From Nostoc sp. PCC 7107 (GTDB lineage: Bacteria > Cyanobacteriota > Cyanobacteriia > Cyanobacteriales > Nostocaceae), in the NCBI RefSeq assembly GCF_000316625.1, contig NC_019676.1:5164501-5228500 (forward strand): a stretch of 64,000 bases of DNA, written 5' to 3'. This document shows positions 1 through 8,602 of this stretch, piece after piece. Each line of letters begins with the position of its first letter. The first letter of the stretch is position 1. The position numbers were made by a program, and so were the translations under genes. The notes under the pieces are model-generated. The model worked only from the letters and a program-made list of their open reading frames with translations. It was not told the origin of the DNA and made no database searches.

Positions 1-89
1 CTAAAGACCACTTGTACACCAAATCTCCAAGTATTTTGATCAAAATTTTGTCTTGGTTGATTTCTGCTGGTGTTAGATGAATCTGCCAT
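1..89 (-). CDS. N-terminal part of an unrecognised protein (cut by window edge)
   Basis: An open frame starts at an ATG (complement of 87-89) and runs off the left edge of the window after 29 codons. The visible residues begin MADSSNTSRNQ and end NTWRFGVQVVF, a polar, Asn/Gln-rich leader leading into a more hydrophobic stretch. I do not recognise the family. It lies on the same strand as, and 175 bp downstream of, the DUF3611 gene. The gap between them is AT-rich and shows no clear signal, so the two may or may not be co-transcribed. The open frame is short enough to be chance. Confidence 0.4.
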   Translation of the reverse strand, partial: MADSSNTSRNQPRQNFDQNTWRFGVQVVF

Positions 90-264
90 AATATGAGATC
101 CTCAAAAGATAAATTTCACCTTTGGTAAGCTTTAACACTACTTATTAGTAGAAAGTTTTTTAACAACTATATTTGTTTCTTACAAGCCTGTGTAAGTGAG
201 TTTCGGAAAAGTTAAAGATCAACTTTTGCTTACCGTCAGGAAAAGATGAAATTAGCCTAGAAGA

Positions 265-843
265 TTATTGGCGGTTGATACGATTCATTAGCCAAAGTGA
301 CCCAACCAATCCTGCAAAGTGGGCTGAAACAGTATTAGTGTTTGCCTGAACTACAAGCATATCGAGTCCGCTAATAATCCGAGTCGGATCAAACAATTGC
401 GAAGTGATAGCTTGCGGAGATATAGACCTGGCCACTAGTGTACCAACGATCGCCTGCGCCCCTAAAAGTGTGACTAATGTACCAATTAAATTTATCCACA
501 GACCTAAACGTAATACCTGTAAGGTTTCGCTTTTACGCGGGCGGTTGCTAGGGTTGGAAGATTGTAGTTGTCTACCAATTCTGGTGTAACGGAAAGCCAA
601 ATAGATACCCGCACCCAAAATAATTAGTCCACAAACCGCTAAAAAGACTCCAAAGCCAGTTCCTGGATTATTACTAGGGCTACCTGCTCTTTGAGAAAAA
701 ATCGCAAATAGCAGGACGATTATGCTGGAAACTACACCTAGTACTAACTGAATCCAAAAGCTAATCCAACCTGTGAGACGGAATGTTTGGGCGATCGCCC
801 GAAGAGTAGCAGAAGATGACGGAGCATCGGAATTTTGTGACAT
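265..843 (-). CDS. DUF3611 family membrane protein (Tic21/PIC1-related)
   Basis: A membrane protein of about 192 residues with four hydrophobic segments: one after the FRLTGW motif near residue 25, one near 65-85, one near 115-140, and one near the C-terminus. The pattern of a short polar N-terminus followed by TFRLTGWISFW is typical of cyanobacterial DUF3611 proteins. The plant relative is the chloroplast inner-envelope protein Tic21/PIC1, linked to protein import or iron transport. The exact role in cyanobacteria is not settled. I prefer the internal Met at 843 over a start 24 bp upstream because the extra residues (PSSLVIS) look unlike the family. It stands alone, with over 400 bp of upstream DNA. 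Confidence 0.75.
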   Translation of the reverse strand: MSQNSDAPSSSATLRAIAQTFRLTGWISFWIQLVLGVVSSIIVLLFAIFSQRAGSPSNNPGTGFGVFLAVCGLIILGAGIYLAFRYTRIGRQLQSSNPSNRPRKSETLQVLRLGLWINLIGTLVTLLGAQAIVGTLVARSISPQAITSQLFDPTRIISGLDMLVVQANTNTVSAHFAGLVGSLWLMNRINRQ

Positions 844-1303
844 ACTAATCACCAATGAGCTAGGCATTTGCTAGATTTACTATCACACTTACCAGATGAC
901 CTATGAGTATCTCAAGTAGAACTGAGAAACAAAGTGTTTAATAAGCTTTACAGACAAAATGGCATTTTACTTGTAAAATTTCTTCGATGGCATTTTATGC
1001 TTATGCAGTTCTAATCGGCTCGGCATCATTTGACACCGATACAGTGGCTACGCCTCTGTCTTTATTGCTCCTCACCACACTGCCTAGAGCTTAAATAGGA
1101 GGGTAAGTCTTACGCTCCTTAGAGTTTCGCTTGTATCCCATGACTTTATCTGCGTGGGGCATATTTGTTTTGCATTTTTACGTTGACGCTTTGAACATCC
1201 GGACTCAGTGTATATGTATTTTTTATTACGCTAGTAATATTACATACTGAACACAAGGATTATAAATCCCACCCTAAGGCATTTTTTTAGCCATTCACCA
1301 ACC
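844..1303. other. Intergenic region between divergent genes
   Basis: The gap between the DUF3611 gene (leftward) and the PadR gene (rightward) has no convincing open frame. A short palindrome GTAATATTAC lies at 1234-1243, about 60 bp before the PadR start. It could be an operator or simply AT-rich sequence. Promoters for both genes must lie here, but I cannot place them with confidence. Confidence 0.4.
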
Positions 1304-1651
1304 ATGAAACTTGAGGATATATATCAATTCTTTGAAAATCCTCCGCCAACTTACCTCTGTCAGGAACTAGCTATTTGTTACATACTGTCTGTTTTACGGC
1401 AAGGTGAATCCTACGGAACCGAGTTAATTCAACGTTTAGAAACTGAATATCCAACTTATCGGCTTTCAGATACCGTACTGTATAGTGCGATTAAGTTTCT
1501 AGAAGACGAAAGGGCTATTAATGGATATTGGAAGAAGCTCGAAGGACGGGGAAGACCTAGACGAATGTACCAAGTTTCTCCAGAATGGCAAGTTCAAGCG
1601 CAGGATTTAACGCGTCTTTGGCAAGAGTACATCAACGGGAGGACAAATTAA
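1304..1651 (+). CDS. PadR family transcriptional regulator
   Basis: A 115-residue protein with the PadR winged-helix layout. Helices span roughly residues 20-35 (LAICYILSVLRQGESYGTEL) and 50-68 (LSDTVLYSAIKFLEDE), and the wing carries the family hallmark GRGRPRRMYQVS near residues 80-92. PadR proteins are usually dimeric repressors, often answering to small molecules and controlling membrane or transport genes next door. The next gene on the same strand (1704) encodes a membrane protein with a 52-bp gap, so the two may be co-transcribed. The C-terminal dimerisation helix is short, as in the PadR-s2 subgroup. The family is secure; target and ligand are unknown. Confidence 0.85.
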   Translation: MKLEDIYQFFENPPPTYLCQELAICYILSVLRQGESYGTELIQRLETEYPTYRLSDTVLYSAIKFLEDERAINGYWKKLEGRGRPRRMYQVSPEWQVQAQDLTRLWQEYINGRTN

Positions 1652-1703
1652 CTAATAATTAATAATGAATAAATCTCCTCCATTCACACAGTAACAATCA
1701 GTT

Positions 1704-2237
1704 ATGGATACTGCTATTCTGCCATCTACGTTGCTGCTCACCTTATTGTTATCAGTTGGGCTATTTTTCTTTATTCGTGCTGCAACCAAAGACCGCACAA
1801 AAACTGCACAACTGGTTTCTGAGCAAGACGAAGCTGTATTAATGCCTCAATTACAGGATTATTTCCTTTCGCGGTCTTACCGAGTGGCAGCGGTAGACCG
1901 AGATAAAAATCAAGTTATTTTTGAGGGTTTTGTCCAACCCAGCCTATTTTTAGCAATTTTTTTGACGCTACTGGCAACAGTAGGTTTGATTTGTTTATCC
2001 TTTGTTCTATCACTGCTGTTTCCTAGCATCAGCAGTTTTTTTCTAGGAATAGTGCTGTTATCACCGTTGAGTGGTGTGTTCTATTGGAAAAAAGCAGGAA
2101 GAACTGAGAAAGTATTGCTTCATCTGCAAAAAGCTAATCAAGATGAACCAAACTCTCTAGGCAATATTACTGTAACTGCCCATCGAGATGAACTGATTGA
2201 GTTACAGAAAGCACTCAACTTAAAGGTGAGTGATTAA
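1704..2237 (+). CDS. Cofactor assembly of complex C protein, CCB-like (DUF3529/CCB1 type)
   Basis: A 177-residue protein with one N-terminal transmembrane helix (residues 6-25), a cytoplasmic stretch, then two further helices around 75-100 and 105-125. It ends in a soluble tail of about 55 residues with HRDELIELQKAL. This layout and the opening MDTAILPSTLL match, from memory, the cyanobacterial CCB1-type proteins. In algae and plants the CCB factors attach heme c(n) covalently to cytochrome b6. The cytochrome b6 gene (petB) lies in the same window at 46865 but is not adjacent. The specific CCB1 assignment is from recall of the family, not from a motif I can test. Confidence 0.6.
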   Translation: MDTAILPSTLLLTLLLSVGLFFFIRAATKDRTKTAQLVSEQDEAVLMPQLQDYFLSRSYRVAAVDRDKNQVIFEGFVQPSLFLAIFLTLLATVGLICLSFVLSLLFPSISSFFLGIVLLSPLSGVFYWKKAGRTEKVLLHLQKANQDEPNSLGNITVTAHRDELIELQKALNLKVSD

Positions 2238-2645
2238 ACTTGAGTTTTTTCACATTTCTTCTACTGATGAGCAAGAGGAAATAAACAATAGGGAGTAGGA
2301 AAGAGGATTGTTGTGATGTAAATTTTCTCCATAACGAATTGCTGTAGAGAAAAGGTATCTTGTAACCTAGCCTACAAAAGGAAGGCGCAATGCTACTTTC
2401 ACTTTTGAACGCTCTGTATCACTCTTTCTAACTCCCTGATGAATATTACGTTGATAATTCAACTCACACAAACCAATACGGCTTTATGAAAGTTGTTTGT
2501 CCAACCGCCTGGACTACCCTTTACCCTCTACTGGCAAGTCAGACCCAAATTTAAAAAAAATTGAAAATTTTGCATAAACTGATCAACTTTGCCAGTTAAA
2601 TGAATATTCAGAACACATTCAACACTTAAGATAACCACGTAAAGT
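2238..2645. other. Intergenic region, no gene seen
   Basis: About 400 bp between convergent genes. It is AT-rich and contains no open frame of note and no strong hairpin with a following T-run. I see nothing else in it. Confidence 0.35.
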
Positions 2646-2984
2646 TCAGCGAGCAGCTAATGCTACAGGTTCTGAACCAGCCGGAGCTTCTAATGTTCGT
2701 AAGCTGGGAAACAAGAAATGGTTCTCTTCTACGTATTGAGCGCCAAATAGACCCTTTTCTGCCCAGAAATATCGGTCTGTTGTATGTTCATTTCGCTTTA
2801 CGAGCAGTAGAGCCGGTGGCAAGATCCCTTCAGCTTGAATGAATTTCCTGGCTGCTGTCACAGGTTTTTCTTCGCCGCTTTCGATGCTATATTGAGGCAC
2901 ATGCTCTAAAATCCGCCGTCCTTCCTGGCGACGACGACTCTTTCTTTTCCGTCTCCTTGCCAACCTATTTTCCTCCTCTTTCAA
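2646..2984 (-). CDS. DUF3155 domain-containing protein
   Basis: A 112-residue soluble protein with a very basic start (RLARRRKRKSRRRQEGRR, residues 7-24) followed by a conserved body: IPQYSIESGEEKPVTAARK-like, then EGILPPALLLVKRNEHTTDRYF and AQYVEENHFLFPSL. This is the cyanobacterial DUF3155 signature as I know it. Function is unknown. The Arg/Lys-rich N-terminus would suit nucleic-acid or ribosome binding, which is inference. The usual family start may be a few codons later, just before LARRRKRK. It is transcribed alone, opposite to its neighbours. Confidence 0.8.
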   Translation of the reverse strand: MKEEENRLARRRKRKSRRRQEGRRILEHVPQYSIESGEEKPVTAARKFIQAEGILPPALLLVKRNEHTTDRYFWAEKGLFGAQYVEENHFLFPSLRTLEAPAGSEPVALAAR

Positions 2985-3246
2985 GCTATTAGATTGTAGT
3001 TATAGCTACAAAATCCGTCGTAATTATAAAAGTTCTAGTTCAAAAAATCAATAGTTTATAAACTTTTAATACAACAAAAATAATTTTTTTGAAGGCAAAT
3101 AAATCACAAAACTAGTAAAGTACAGGATTTCTTTATCTGTACCATTATTTAAACAGCTTTAGTGAAGCTTGATGAAAACAGAGTTAGAATCAAGCTGATT
3201 CTTGAAAATTCTTTCAAAGTATTTGATCCTGAGCAAGAAATGAAAA

Positions 3247-4596
3247 ATGTTAATGTCTGCTAGTTCAGATTTTGTCGCTTTATGCCGAGAACAAATAGCA
3301 TTGTTAGCCCAAGGGTTGGGAGCCTCTTTAAGTGTGGTTTATTTAACACAAGAATTGGTAGAAGCTCCAACAACTGAGGCGAAGCTGATTCCTGTGGTAG
3401 TTTATCCAGAAACAGCAGGATTACCACCAGGAGAAGAGAATACTGAGGTAAAAGCACGCAAACAATTACAAATTAGTAATATTTTGCTCCTACCCAAACA
3501 ACAAAAACGGTTATTGACAGCAGCTACAGAACCTATAGCTTCAGCACCAGAGGTCGAAACTACAGATACTGGACAGGCAGATTTTCAAGAAGAGTATTTG
3601 CTGAGTGGACACCAAATTGTTCTACCCCTGGTTCATGAGGGTGTCATGATGGGATTACTGGTGACTTGTAGAGAAGACCGGGCTTGGAATCAACAAGAAC
3701 AAAGCACTATTAAAAAGATAGTTCAGACTTTGGCGATCGCTTGTGTTTTAGATCAGCGTCGAGCATGGTTGCAACAACAGTTACATCAACAACAAGTTCT
3801 GCAAGAACAGCAGCGAGATTTATTAGATAATTTATTACACCAATTTCGCAATCCCTTGACCGCATTGCGGACTTTTGGCAAATTACTCTTTAAAAGACTG
3901 CGCCCAGGCGACCCTAACCGAGACGTAGGAGCGAATATTGTTAGAGAAAGCGATCGCCTACAAGAATTATTGCAACAATTTGAGCAGGTTATTGACTGGA
4001 CAGAATTAGATGTAGCACCACTGGCATTGCCCGAAAATGAAGTATTTGTGGAAGCTACTGTCCAAACAGAACCCAAACCAATTTTATTATTACCAGGCAC
4101 AGGAGAAAAAGTAACTGATTGCTATTTAGCTGATTTATTAGCACCATTATTACTATCAGCAAAAGCGATCGCTCAAGAACGCCATCTCAAATTAAAAACT
4201 GAAATTCCCAAAAACTTACCTTTGGTGCGTGCCAATATTAAAGCCTTACAAGAAGTATTAAGCAATATCATTGATAATGCTTTGAAATACACACCCAAAG
4301 GTGGCAAGATTTTCATCCAGGTAGGGCAAGAAAGAGGTAATTGTATCGGGATTGCTATTAGTGATACTGGGCCAGGAATTCCCCAAGAAGACATAGCACA
4401 TTTGGGCGAAAGACATTACCGGGGTGTACAAGCACAAACAGAAATTCCCGGTACAGGATTGGGACTGGCCATCGCTAAACAATTAATCGAGCAAATGCAG
4501 GGTGAAATAGACGTTTTTAGCCCAGCAATTAATTCTGCGATCGCATCCCCCGATACACCGGGAACTACGTTTATTATTTGGTTGCCAATTAGTTAA
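3247..4596 (+). CDS. GAF-type sensor histidine kinase (resembles Hik2/CSK)
   Basis: A 449-residue cytoplasmic sensor kinase with no transmembrane segment. Residues 1-180 look like a GAF-type sensor domain. A Gln-rich linker (QQQLHQQQVLQEQQ) leads to the phospho-acceptor region, with His198 in LLHQFRNPLTALRTF. This is an unusual H-box because most kinases read HELRTPL. The ATPase domain follows with N-box SNIIDNALKYTP, G1 box SDTGPGIP and G2 box GTGLGLAIAKQL. The HQFRNPL H-box is what I associate with the Hik2/chloroplast sensor kinase group, which reports on redox or salt state, but this subgroup call is tentative. No response regulator gene is adjacent. Confidence 0.8.
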   Translation: MLMSASSDFVALCREQIALLAQGLGASLSVVYLTQELVEAPTTEAKLIPVVVYPETAGLPPGEENTEVKARKQLQISNILLLPKQQKRLLTAATEPIASAPEVETTDTGQADFQEEYLLSGHQIVLPLVHEGVMMGLLVTCREDRAWNQQEQSTIKKIVQTLAIACVLDQRRAWLQQQLHQQQVLQEQQRDLLDNLLHQFRNPLTALRTFGKLLFKRLRPGDPNRDVGANIVRESDRLQELLQQFEQVIDWTELDVAPLALPENEVFVEATVQTEPKPILLLPGTGEKVTDCYLADLLAPLLLSAKAIAQERHLKLKTEIPKNLPLVRANIKALQEVLSNIIDNALKYTPKGGKIFIQVGQERGNCIGIAISDTGPGIPQEDIAHLGERHYRGVQAQTEIPGTGLGLAIAKQLIEQMQGEIDVFSPAINSAIASPDTPGTTFIIWLPIS

Positions 4597-4599
4597 ATG

Positions 4600-4633
4600 A
4601 AGTATGAAGTGTGAAATTTAAGCCTTCATACTT
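4600..4633. terminator. Hairpin of STRR-type repeats after the kinase gene
   Basis: AAGTATGAAG at 4600-4609 pairs with CTTCATACTT at 4624-4633, giving a 10-bp stem just after the kinase stop. It is built from the same GAAGT/TGAAGT heptamer-like units seen at 16073 and 17306. It may act as a bidirectional terminator between the convergent kinase and SLH genes. Confidence 0.5.
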
Positions 4634-4661
4634 TGACTAGCTCTTAGCCTCTTTCGCCATC

Positions 4662-5903
4662 CTATCTCACTGACACCAACAAATTTTGATTGACTGTCAT
4701 TTGTAAATCGGTGTCTGGATTAATAGCGATTAAGTCAACACTATTACGACCAAAGAATAAACCAATTAAGCCACCAATGGCCGCACCACCGAGAACTTCT
4801 TCTGTAGCGATCGCGCGATCGCCTGTAACCGCAGACACCGCCGCCGCCGCTCCAGCGCCTAATACAGTATTGGTAATAATTGCTCTAGTACTAGTGCCTT
4901 TATTTACAGTTTCTGTTTTGGTAATCACATCAGAGGTTGCAGCGATTTGATACTCTTGACCTGAAGTTAAAACTAGTTTTTGCGCCACGAATTGCGAACC
5001 ACCTTTTGCAGGTTTGAGTTGACCAACAACTTGACTACCAGCGGGAATCACTACAGTACCATCTTGAGTAACAACATTTTGCTCAACAGTCAGGGTTAAA
5101 GGTGCAGTTTCATCCTTAGTCACCAGAATTTTTTCAGCTTGATCATACTTTACGGGGATAACAGTCCCTTGCGGAATTGTGATCGATACAGGTGTTGGTG
5201 TAGTAGTTTGAGTAGCCACTATATAAGGTGAATTAATTGCCGAAGCTTGATTAGAACTAACTAACGCTTGGTAAATAAAAGCTGCTACCTGTGCGCGTGT
5301 TGCAGTTGCAGTGGGATTGAGGAACTTAACATTAGGATAGTTCACCACAATTTGCTTTTCAGTTGCCGCTGCGATCGGACTACGGGCATAACTAGCAATA
5401 CCAGAGGCATCGTTGAAGTATTGCAGAGTGCTTTCAACATTGCTATTAGCGCTATATTCCAAACCATTGGACAGGGATACTAAAACCTGTTGACGAGGAA
5501 TAGCTTGGTTAGGCTCAAAGCGGTTTCCAGGATATCCTGAGAGGAAACCTATGGTATAAGCTTGCTGAATAGCACTAGATGCCCAGTAATTGCTGGGTAC
5601 GTCTACAAAGTTGATTGCTTGACGTTGCTGTGCTTTTTGGAAAGCTTTGTTAACCATCGCTGCAAATTGAGCGCGTGTTACCGCTTCTTCTGGGCGGAAA
5701 CTGCCATCAGGAAACCCGGCAATTACACCCCGCTGTGATAATTCTTGAATAAACTGTGCAGCCCAGTAGTTAGATGAAACATCAGTAAAAGTAGTTTGAG
5801 CAAAAGAGGGTGTAGCTGCCATAAAGGGGGTTACAGCACCCACAGTGATACTCAAAGCCATAAGTGCAGCAGTTTTAGATTGCCAAGCATTTAAATTAGA
5901 CAT
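4662..5903 (-). CDS. S-layer homology (SLH) domain protein with a C-terminal secreted domain
   Basis: A secreted protein of about 413 residues. An N-terminal signal peptide (hydrophobic stretch ALMALSITVGAV, then ATPSFAQ) is followed by about three SLH repeats over residues 38-215, seen as SSNYWAAQFIQEL..GVIAGFPDGSFRPEEAVTRAQFA and its later variants. SLH repeats bind cell-wall polymers, so the protein is probably anchored in the periplasm or at the peptidoglycan. The last 190 residues form a separate domain that starts near TIPQGTVIPVKYD, has a Gly/Ala-rich segment (GAGAAAAVSAVTG), and ends DLQMTVNQNLLVSVR. The same domain makes up the protein at 7471. I chose the Met at 5903, which directly precedes the signal peptide, over one six codons upstream. 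Confidence 0.8.
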   Translation of the reverse strand: MSNLNAWQSKTAALMALSITVGAVTPFMAATPSFAQTTFTDVSSNYWAAQFIQELSQRGVIAGFPDGSFRPEEAVTRAQFAAMVNKAFQKAQQRQAINFVDVPSNYWASSAIQQAYTIGFLSGYPGNRFEPNQAIPRQQVLVSLSNGLEYSANSNVESTLQYFNDASGIASYARSPIAAATEKQIVVNYPNVKFLNPTATATRAQVAAFIYQALVSSNQASAINSPYIVATQTTTPTPVSITIPQGTVIPVKYDQAEKILVTKDETAPLTLTVEQNVVTQDGTVVIPAGSQVVGQLKPAKGGSQFVAQKLVLTSGQEYQIAATSDVITKTETVNKGTSTRAIITNTVLGAGAAAAVSAVTGDRAIATEEVLGGAAIGGLIGLFFGRNSVDLIAINPDTDLQMTVNQNLLVSVR

Positions 5904-6032
5904 TAATTTTACTCCCGACATTTATTTATTTCCTGTTAATTACTCAGACAAAAATTCAACAATAAAGTTTCCATAATTTCCGCTTTATTGAGTAAATAAA
6001 CTTGTTTTAATACTAAGGACATATATTTAAAA

Positions 6033-6080
6033 AAATAAGTAATAGGGAATAGCTCCTCAACTATTCCCTATTACTTATTT
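6033..6080. repeat. 20-bp-stem perfect inverted repeat
   Basis: A 20-base arm at 6033-6052 (AATAGGGAATAG is its inner part) pairs perfectly with 6061-6080 across an 8-base loop CTCCTCAA. It lies between two leftward genes, 130 bp upstream of the SLH start. It may be a terminator, an mRNA-stabilising hairpin or a small mobile repeat. Confidence 0.7.
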
Positions 6081-6140
6081 CACATGACTATTTATCTATT
6101 ATTCCTAAAATAATATGCACACCTGTCTGAAGATTTAATC

Positions 6141-6167
6141 AGACGCTATGGCGAGAAAATAGTTGCA
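6141..6167 (-). promoter_or_regulatory. 27-bp element shared upstream of two envelope genes (copy 1)
   Basis: AGACGCTATGG.. through ATAGTTGCA here matches 25 of 27 bases at 7343-7369. Copy 1 is about 240 bp upstream of the SLH gene start and copy 2 is about 320 bp upstream of the PEP-CTERM gene start, in the same orientation relative to both genes. A shared regulator site or small RNA element is possible. Confidence 0.4.
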
Positions 6168-6274
6168 GTCACTTGATAAAAAGAAGGTAAGCTCTGATGG
6201 GTGTGATTAAATTTATCAAGGTAATTTCAGTCATTTATTGTAGATAAATCCCCTTATGTCTATCATCTTTCCCA

Positions 6275-6312
6275 TTAAAAAACTGCTATGCAAGTTTTTA
6301 CACATAGCAGTT
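6275..6312 (-). terminator. Rho-independent terminator of the PEP-CTERM gene
   Basis: Read leftward, AACTGCTATG (complement of 6303-6312) pairs with CATAGCAGTT (complement of 6281-6290), followed by a run of Ts (complement of 6277-6282). The 10-bp stem with T-run starts 25 bp past the stop of the PEP-CTERM gene. Confidence 0.7.
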
Positions 6313-6336
6313 ATCAAATTAAACTTGAAAAGAAAT

Positions 6337-7023
6337 TTATGCTTTCACTGCTACTTTCTTTTGTTGACGCTTTAAAAGTGAAGTAGTTCCGAAAGCGCCT
6401 ATTGCCAATACACCTAACATTGCACTGGGTTCTGGAACACTCTGTGCTAGTCTATAAGCGTGGTTATCTGTTTCAAAAGCAATACCATTTGAACGCATTA
6501 CAACGCGATCAAATTTTTCACCTGCATCACCTACAAGATTGACAAACATATTAGATTGACCGCTAGTCCAGCTACCATCAGCTACTGCACCTGGTACATC
6601 TGAGCCACTAAAAGTCTTTAACAACTGATTGCCACTGTAGATATCAATATAGTTGTAACTATCTAATGAGCCTGCATAAAAACCGAAGTAATCAACAGCT
6701 TCTTTGAAATTAATATTGACAAAACCACTATCTCCTGCAACACCACTACCTGATGGAGCAATTGTGAGAAACTTAGTAGTATCTCCATAGGGTGAAGCAT
6801 ATTGACCACTTACACTACCCTGAACAATGTTAGTAGTGACATTAGAGTAAGTAGCAAATCCATTTGGATCATTTGCTGTCCCATCATCAAAGGTGACAGT
6901 TTTAGCATCAGAGTAGCTAGAGAACATCCCACCACTTACTACCATAGTTACGGCACTAGCTGGGTTGGCACTCGCTACAATAACAGTTGTTCCCAGTAAA
7001 GCAAGAGATAAATTTTTCAGCAT
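6337..7023 (-). CDS. PEP-CTERM sorting-domain protein
   Basis: A 228-residue exported protein. It has an N-terminal signal peptide (LSLALLGTTVIVASANPASA) and a beta-rich middle with many Gly, Ser, Asp and aromatic residues. The C-terminus is the classic PEP-CTERM tail: SVPEPSAMLG near residue 195, a hydrophobic helix, then the basic cluster KRQQKK. PEP-CTERM tails are recognised and cut by exosortase, which sends proteins to the surface or exopolysaccharide layer. No exosortase gene is in this window. Its neighbours are the SLH protein and its paralogue, which suggests an envelope role. A terminator follows at 6275 and a shared upstream element lies at 7343. Confidence 0.85.
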   Translation of the reverse strand: MLKNLSLALLGTTVIVASANPASAVTMVVSGGMFSSYSDAKTVTFDDGTANDPNGFATYSNVTTNIVQGSVSGQYASPYGDTTKFLTIAPSGSGVAGDSGFVNINFKEAVDYFGFYAGSLDSYNYIDIYSGNQLLKTFSGSDVPGAVADGSWTSGQSNMFVNLVGDAGEKFDRVVMRSNGIAFETDNHAYRLAQSVPEPSAMLGVLAIGAFGTTSLLKRQQKKVAVKA

Positions 7024-7470
7024 TTTTGTGAAATTATTGAAGATATATGGAAATTAGCAATCATGAGTGATTTCCAACCAACTGATTACAGTTAGCTGTT
7101 TCTACGTCTGCACTTATACAGGAGATGGAAAGATAACTTATTAAGTCCTGTCTGTGAATCTTGTCTGTCACAGTAGGAAGGAAGATGCAAGTTTCTCTAG
7201 ATGCCTGATATTCTTAATCTTGATTTTTTTTACTAGAAATAGACACCGTATATACACTAAATTTGCTTTAAAGAATGAATGAAGCGGATTTGATACTTTA
7301 ACAAGCAGCAAATATTCAGCATATACCTTGAATATTCAATTAAGACGATATGGAGAGAAAATAGTTGCATTAATATTAAATTTTGTCTCTATAAAAATGA
7401 AGCGATCGCACACTATATTGAAAGAGGCAATCGCTGATTAAGCTGATTAAGTTCACGACGGAAACTTCAG
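7024..7470. other. Intergenic region with shared upstream element
   Basis: A 447-bp gap between two leftward genes. It holds copy 2 of the 27-bp element at 7343-7369 and one HIP1 octamer near 7403. I saw no open frame and no T-run terminator. Confidence 0.4.
7343..7369 (-). promoter_or_regulatory. 27-bp element shared upstream of two envelope genes (copy 2)
   Basis: AGACGATATGG.. through ATAGTTGCA differs at two bases from copy 1 at 6141-6167. It lies about 320 bp upstream of the PEP-CTERM gene in the same orientation. Confidence 0.4.
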
Positions 7471-8178
7471 TTAATAATTAGTAGTGTTTCGGGATATTAC
7501 TAAATTGCTTGTCAGTGTGATGTCTAAATCTTCTTCGGGTCTGAGAACAAAGACATCAGCTTGTTTTTTCCGCAACAGTACACTGGCAGCAGCACCCGCA
7601 GCACCACCAATCACAGGTTCCAATACTTCTATTCTTCTGTTACCAGTCAGCAATGAAATTACAGTGGCCGCACCAGCACCAATAGCTGCATCTGTTAAAA
7701 TTTGACCAGTATCAGCGCCTTTGCTAATTTTTTCAGTTTCGGTGATTGTCCGAGAATTAGCGTTAATTGGTAGTCTGCGGCCAGAAGGGAAGATTAATTC
7801 TGAAGCTACAAACCTTACACCCTTGCTATTGTCAGCATTGCTGTTATTGGGGGAATTTCTGCCATATAAATCAACAGGCTCTAGTCTACCTATAACTTCA
7901 GTTTTGGCGGGAATTAAGACATTTCTATTCCTGTCGATAATGTCGTTAGCTATTCTTAGCTTCAGAGACATACTTTCCCCTGGGGTGACAACGACTTTTT
8001 CTTTTTCGTAAGTCACAGGCAAAGTTACATTAGCAGGAATTGTAGTTGAGCGTGATTGACCAAGATTATATTGTGCTTGGGCAGGAGCTACAGTAATTAT
8101 AGGAGCGATCGCACCTGTAGTTAGTGCTATTGCCATGAATGCTGCTGCGCCAGATTTGATGCGATAAAGGTGTGTCAT
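7471..8178 (-). CDS. Secreted protein homologous to the C-terminal domain of the SLH protein
   Basis: A 235-residue protein with a signal peptide (AAFMAIALTTGAIAP, then APAQAQ) and no SLH repeats. From about residue 45 to the end it aligns by eye with the last 190 residues of the SLH protein at 4662. The matching points are TIPANVTLPVTYEKEKVVVTPGE against TIPQGTVIPVKYDQAEKILVTKDE, VLIPAKTEVIGRLEP against VVIPAGSQVVGQLKP, VRFVASELIFPSGR against QFVAQKLVLTSGQ, and GAGAATVISLLTGNR against GAGAAAAVSAVTGDR. The pair probably arose by duplication. Function is unknown; the Gly/Ala-rich middle could insert in or pack against a membrane. Periplasmic location is inferred from the signal peptide. Confidence 0.75.
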   Translation of the reverse strand: MTHLYRIKSGAAAFMAIALTTGAIAPIITVAPAQAQYNLGQSRSTTIPANVTLPVTYEKEKVVVTPGESMSLKLRIANDIIDRNRNVLIPAKTEVIGRLEPVDLYGRNSPNNSNADNSKGVRFVASELIFPSGRRLPINANSRTITETEKISKGADTGQILTDAAIGAGAATVISLLTGNRRIEVLEPVIGGAAGAAASVLLRKKQADVFVLRPEEDLDITLTSNLVISRNTTNY

Positions 8179-8602
8179 AACAAAATTTACTTTGATGTGT
8201 GTGACTTGTGTGATGACGAGGCATTACTGAGATTGTTTCTGACTGGCTAGAGAACTATTTCTAGGCATATACCGTACTCAGGCTGATTGGATGACGCGGA
8301 GTATCTGCTATTGTTCCACAAAATATTACACTGCTGAAATGCTTCGCTAAATCAAGAGTTACATACACCTAATTGACGTGAATTTACACCCTTTGTTCCA
8401 TCAGAATTTTGTTTTATCAAAATAGGAGTCAGAATCCAGACTTTAATTCATGATTTTGGTTACTAACTCATGAATTATTTGTCTAAAAACCTATGTATTT
8501 ACACTAGCCATAAAATGTAAAATAATAATCGTTGTCTCATTGCTAAATGCTTGAAAAAGCAGTTAAATCAAAGTACCTACTCATACATTTATCAGGGAGT
8601 AT
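8179..8602. other. Intergenic region between divergent genes
   Basis: A 424-bp AT-rich gap that must hold promoters for the leftward secreted protein and the rightward methyltransferase. I saw no open frame or strong structure. Confidence 0.35.
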
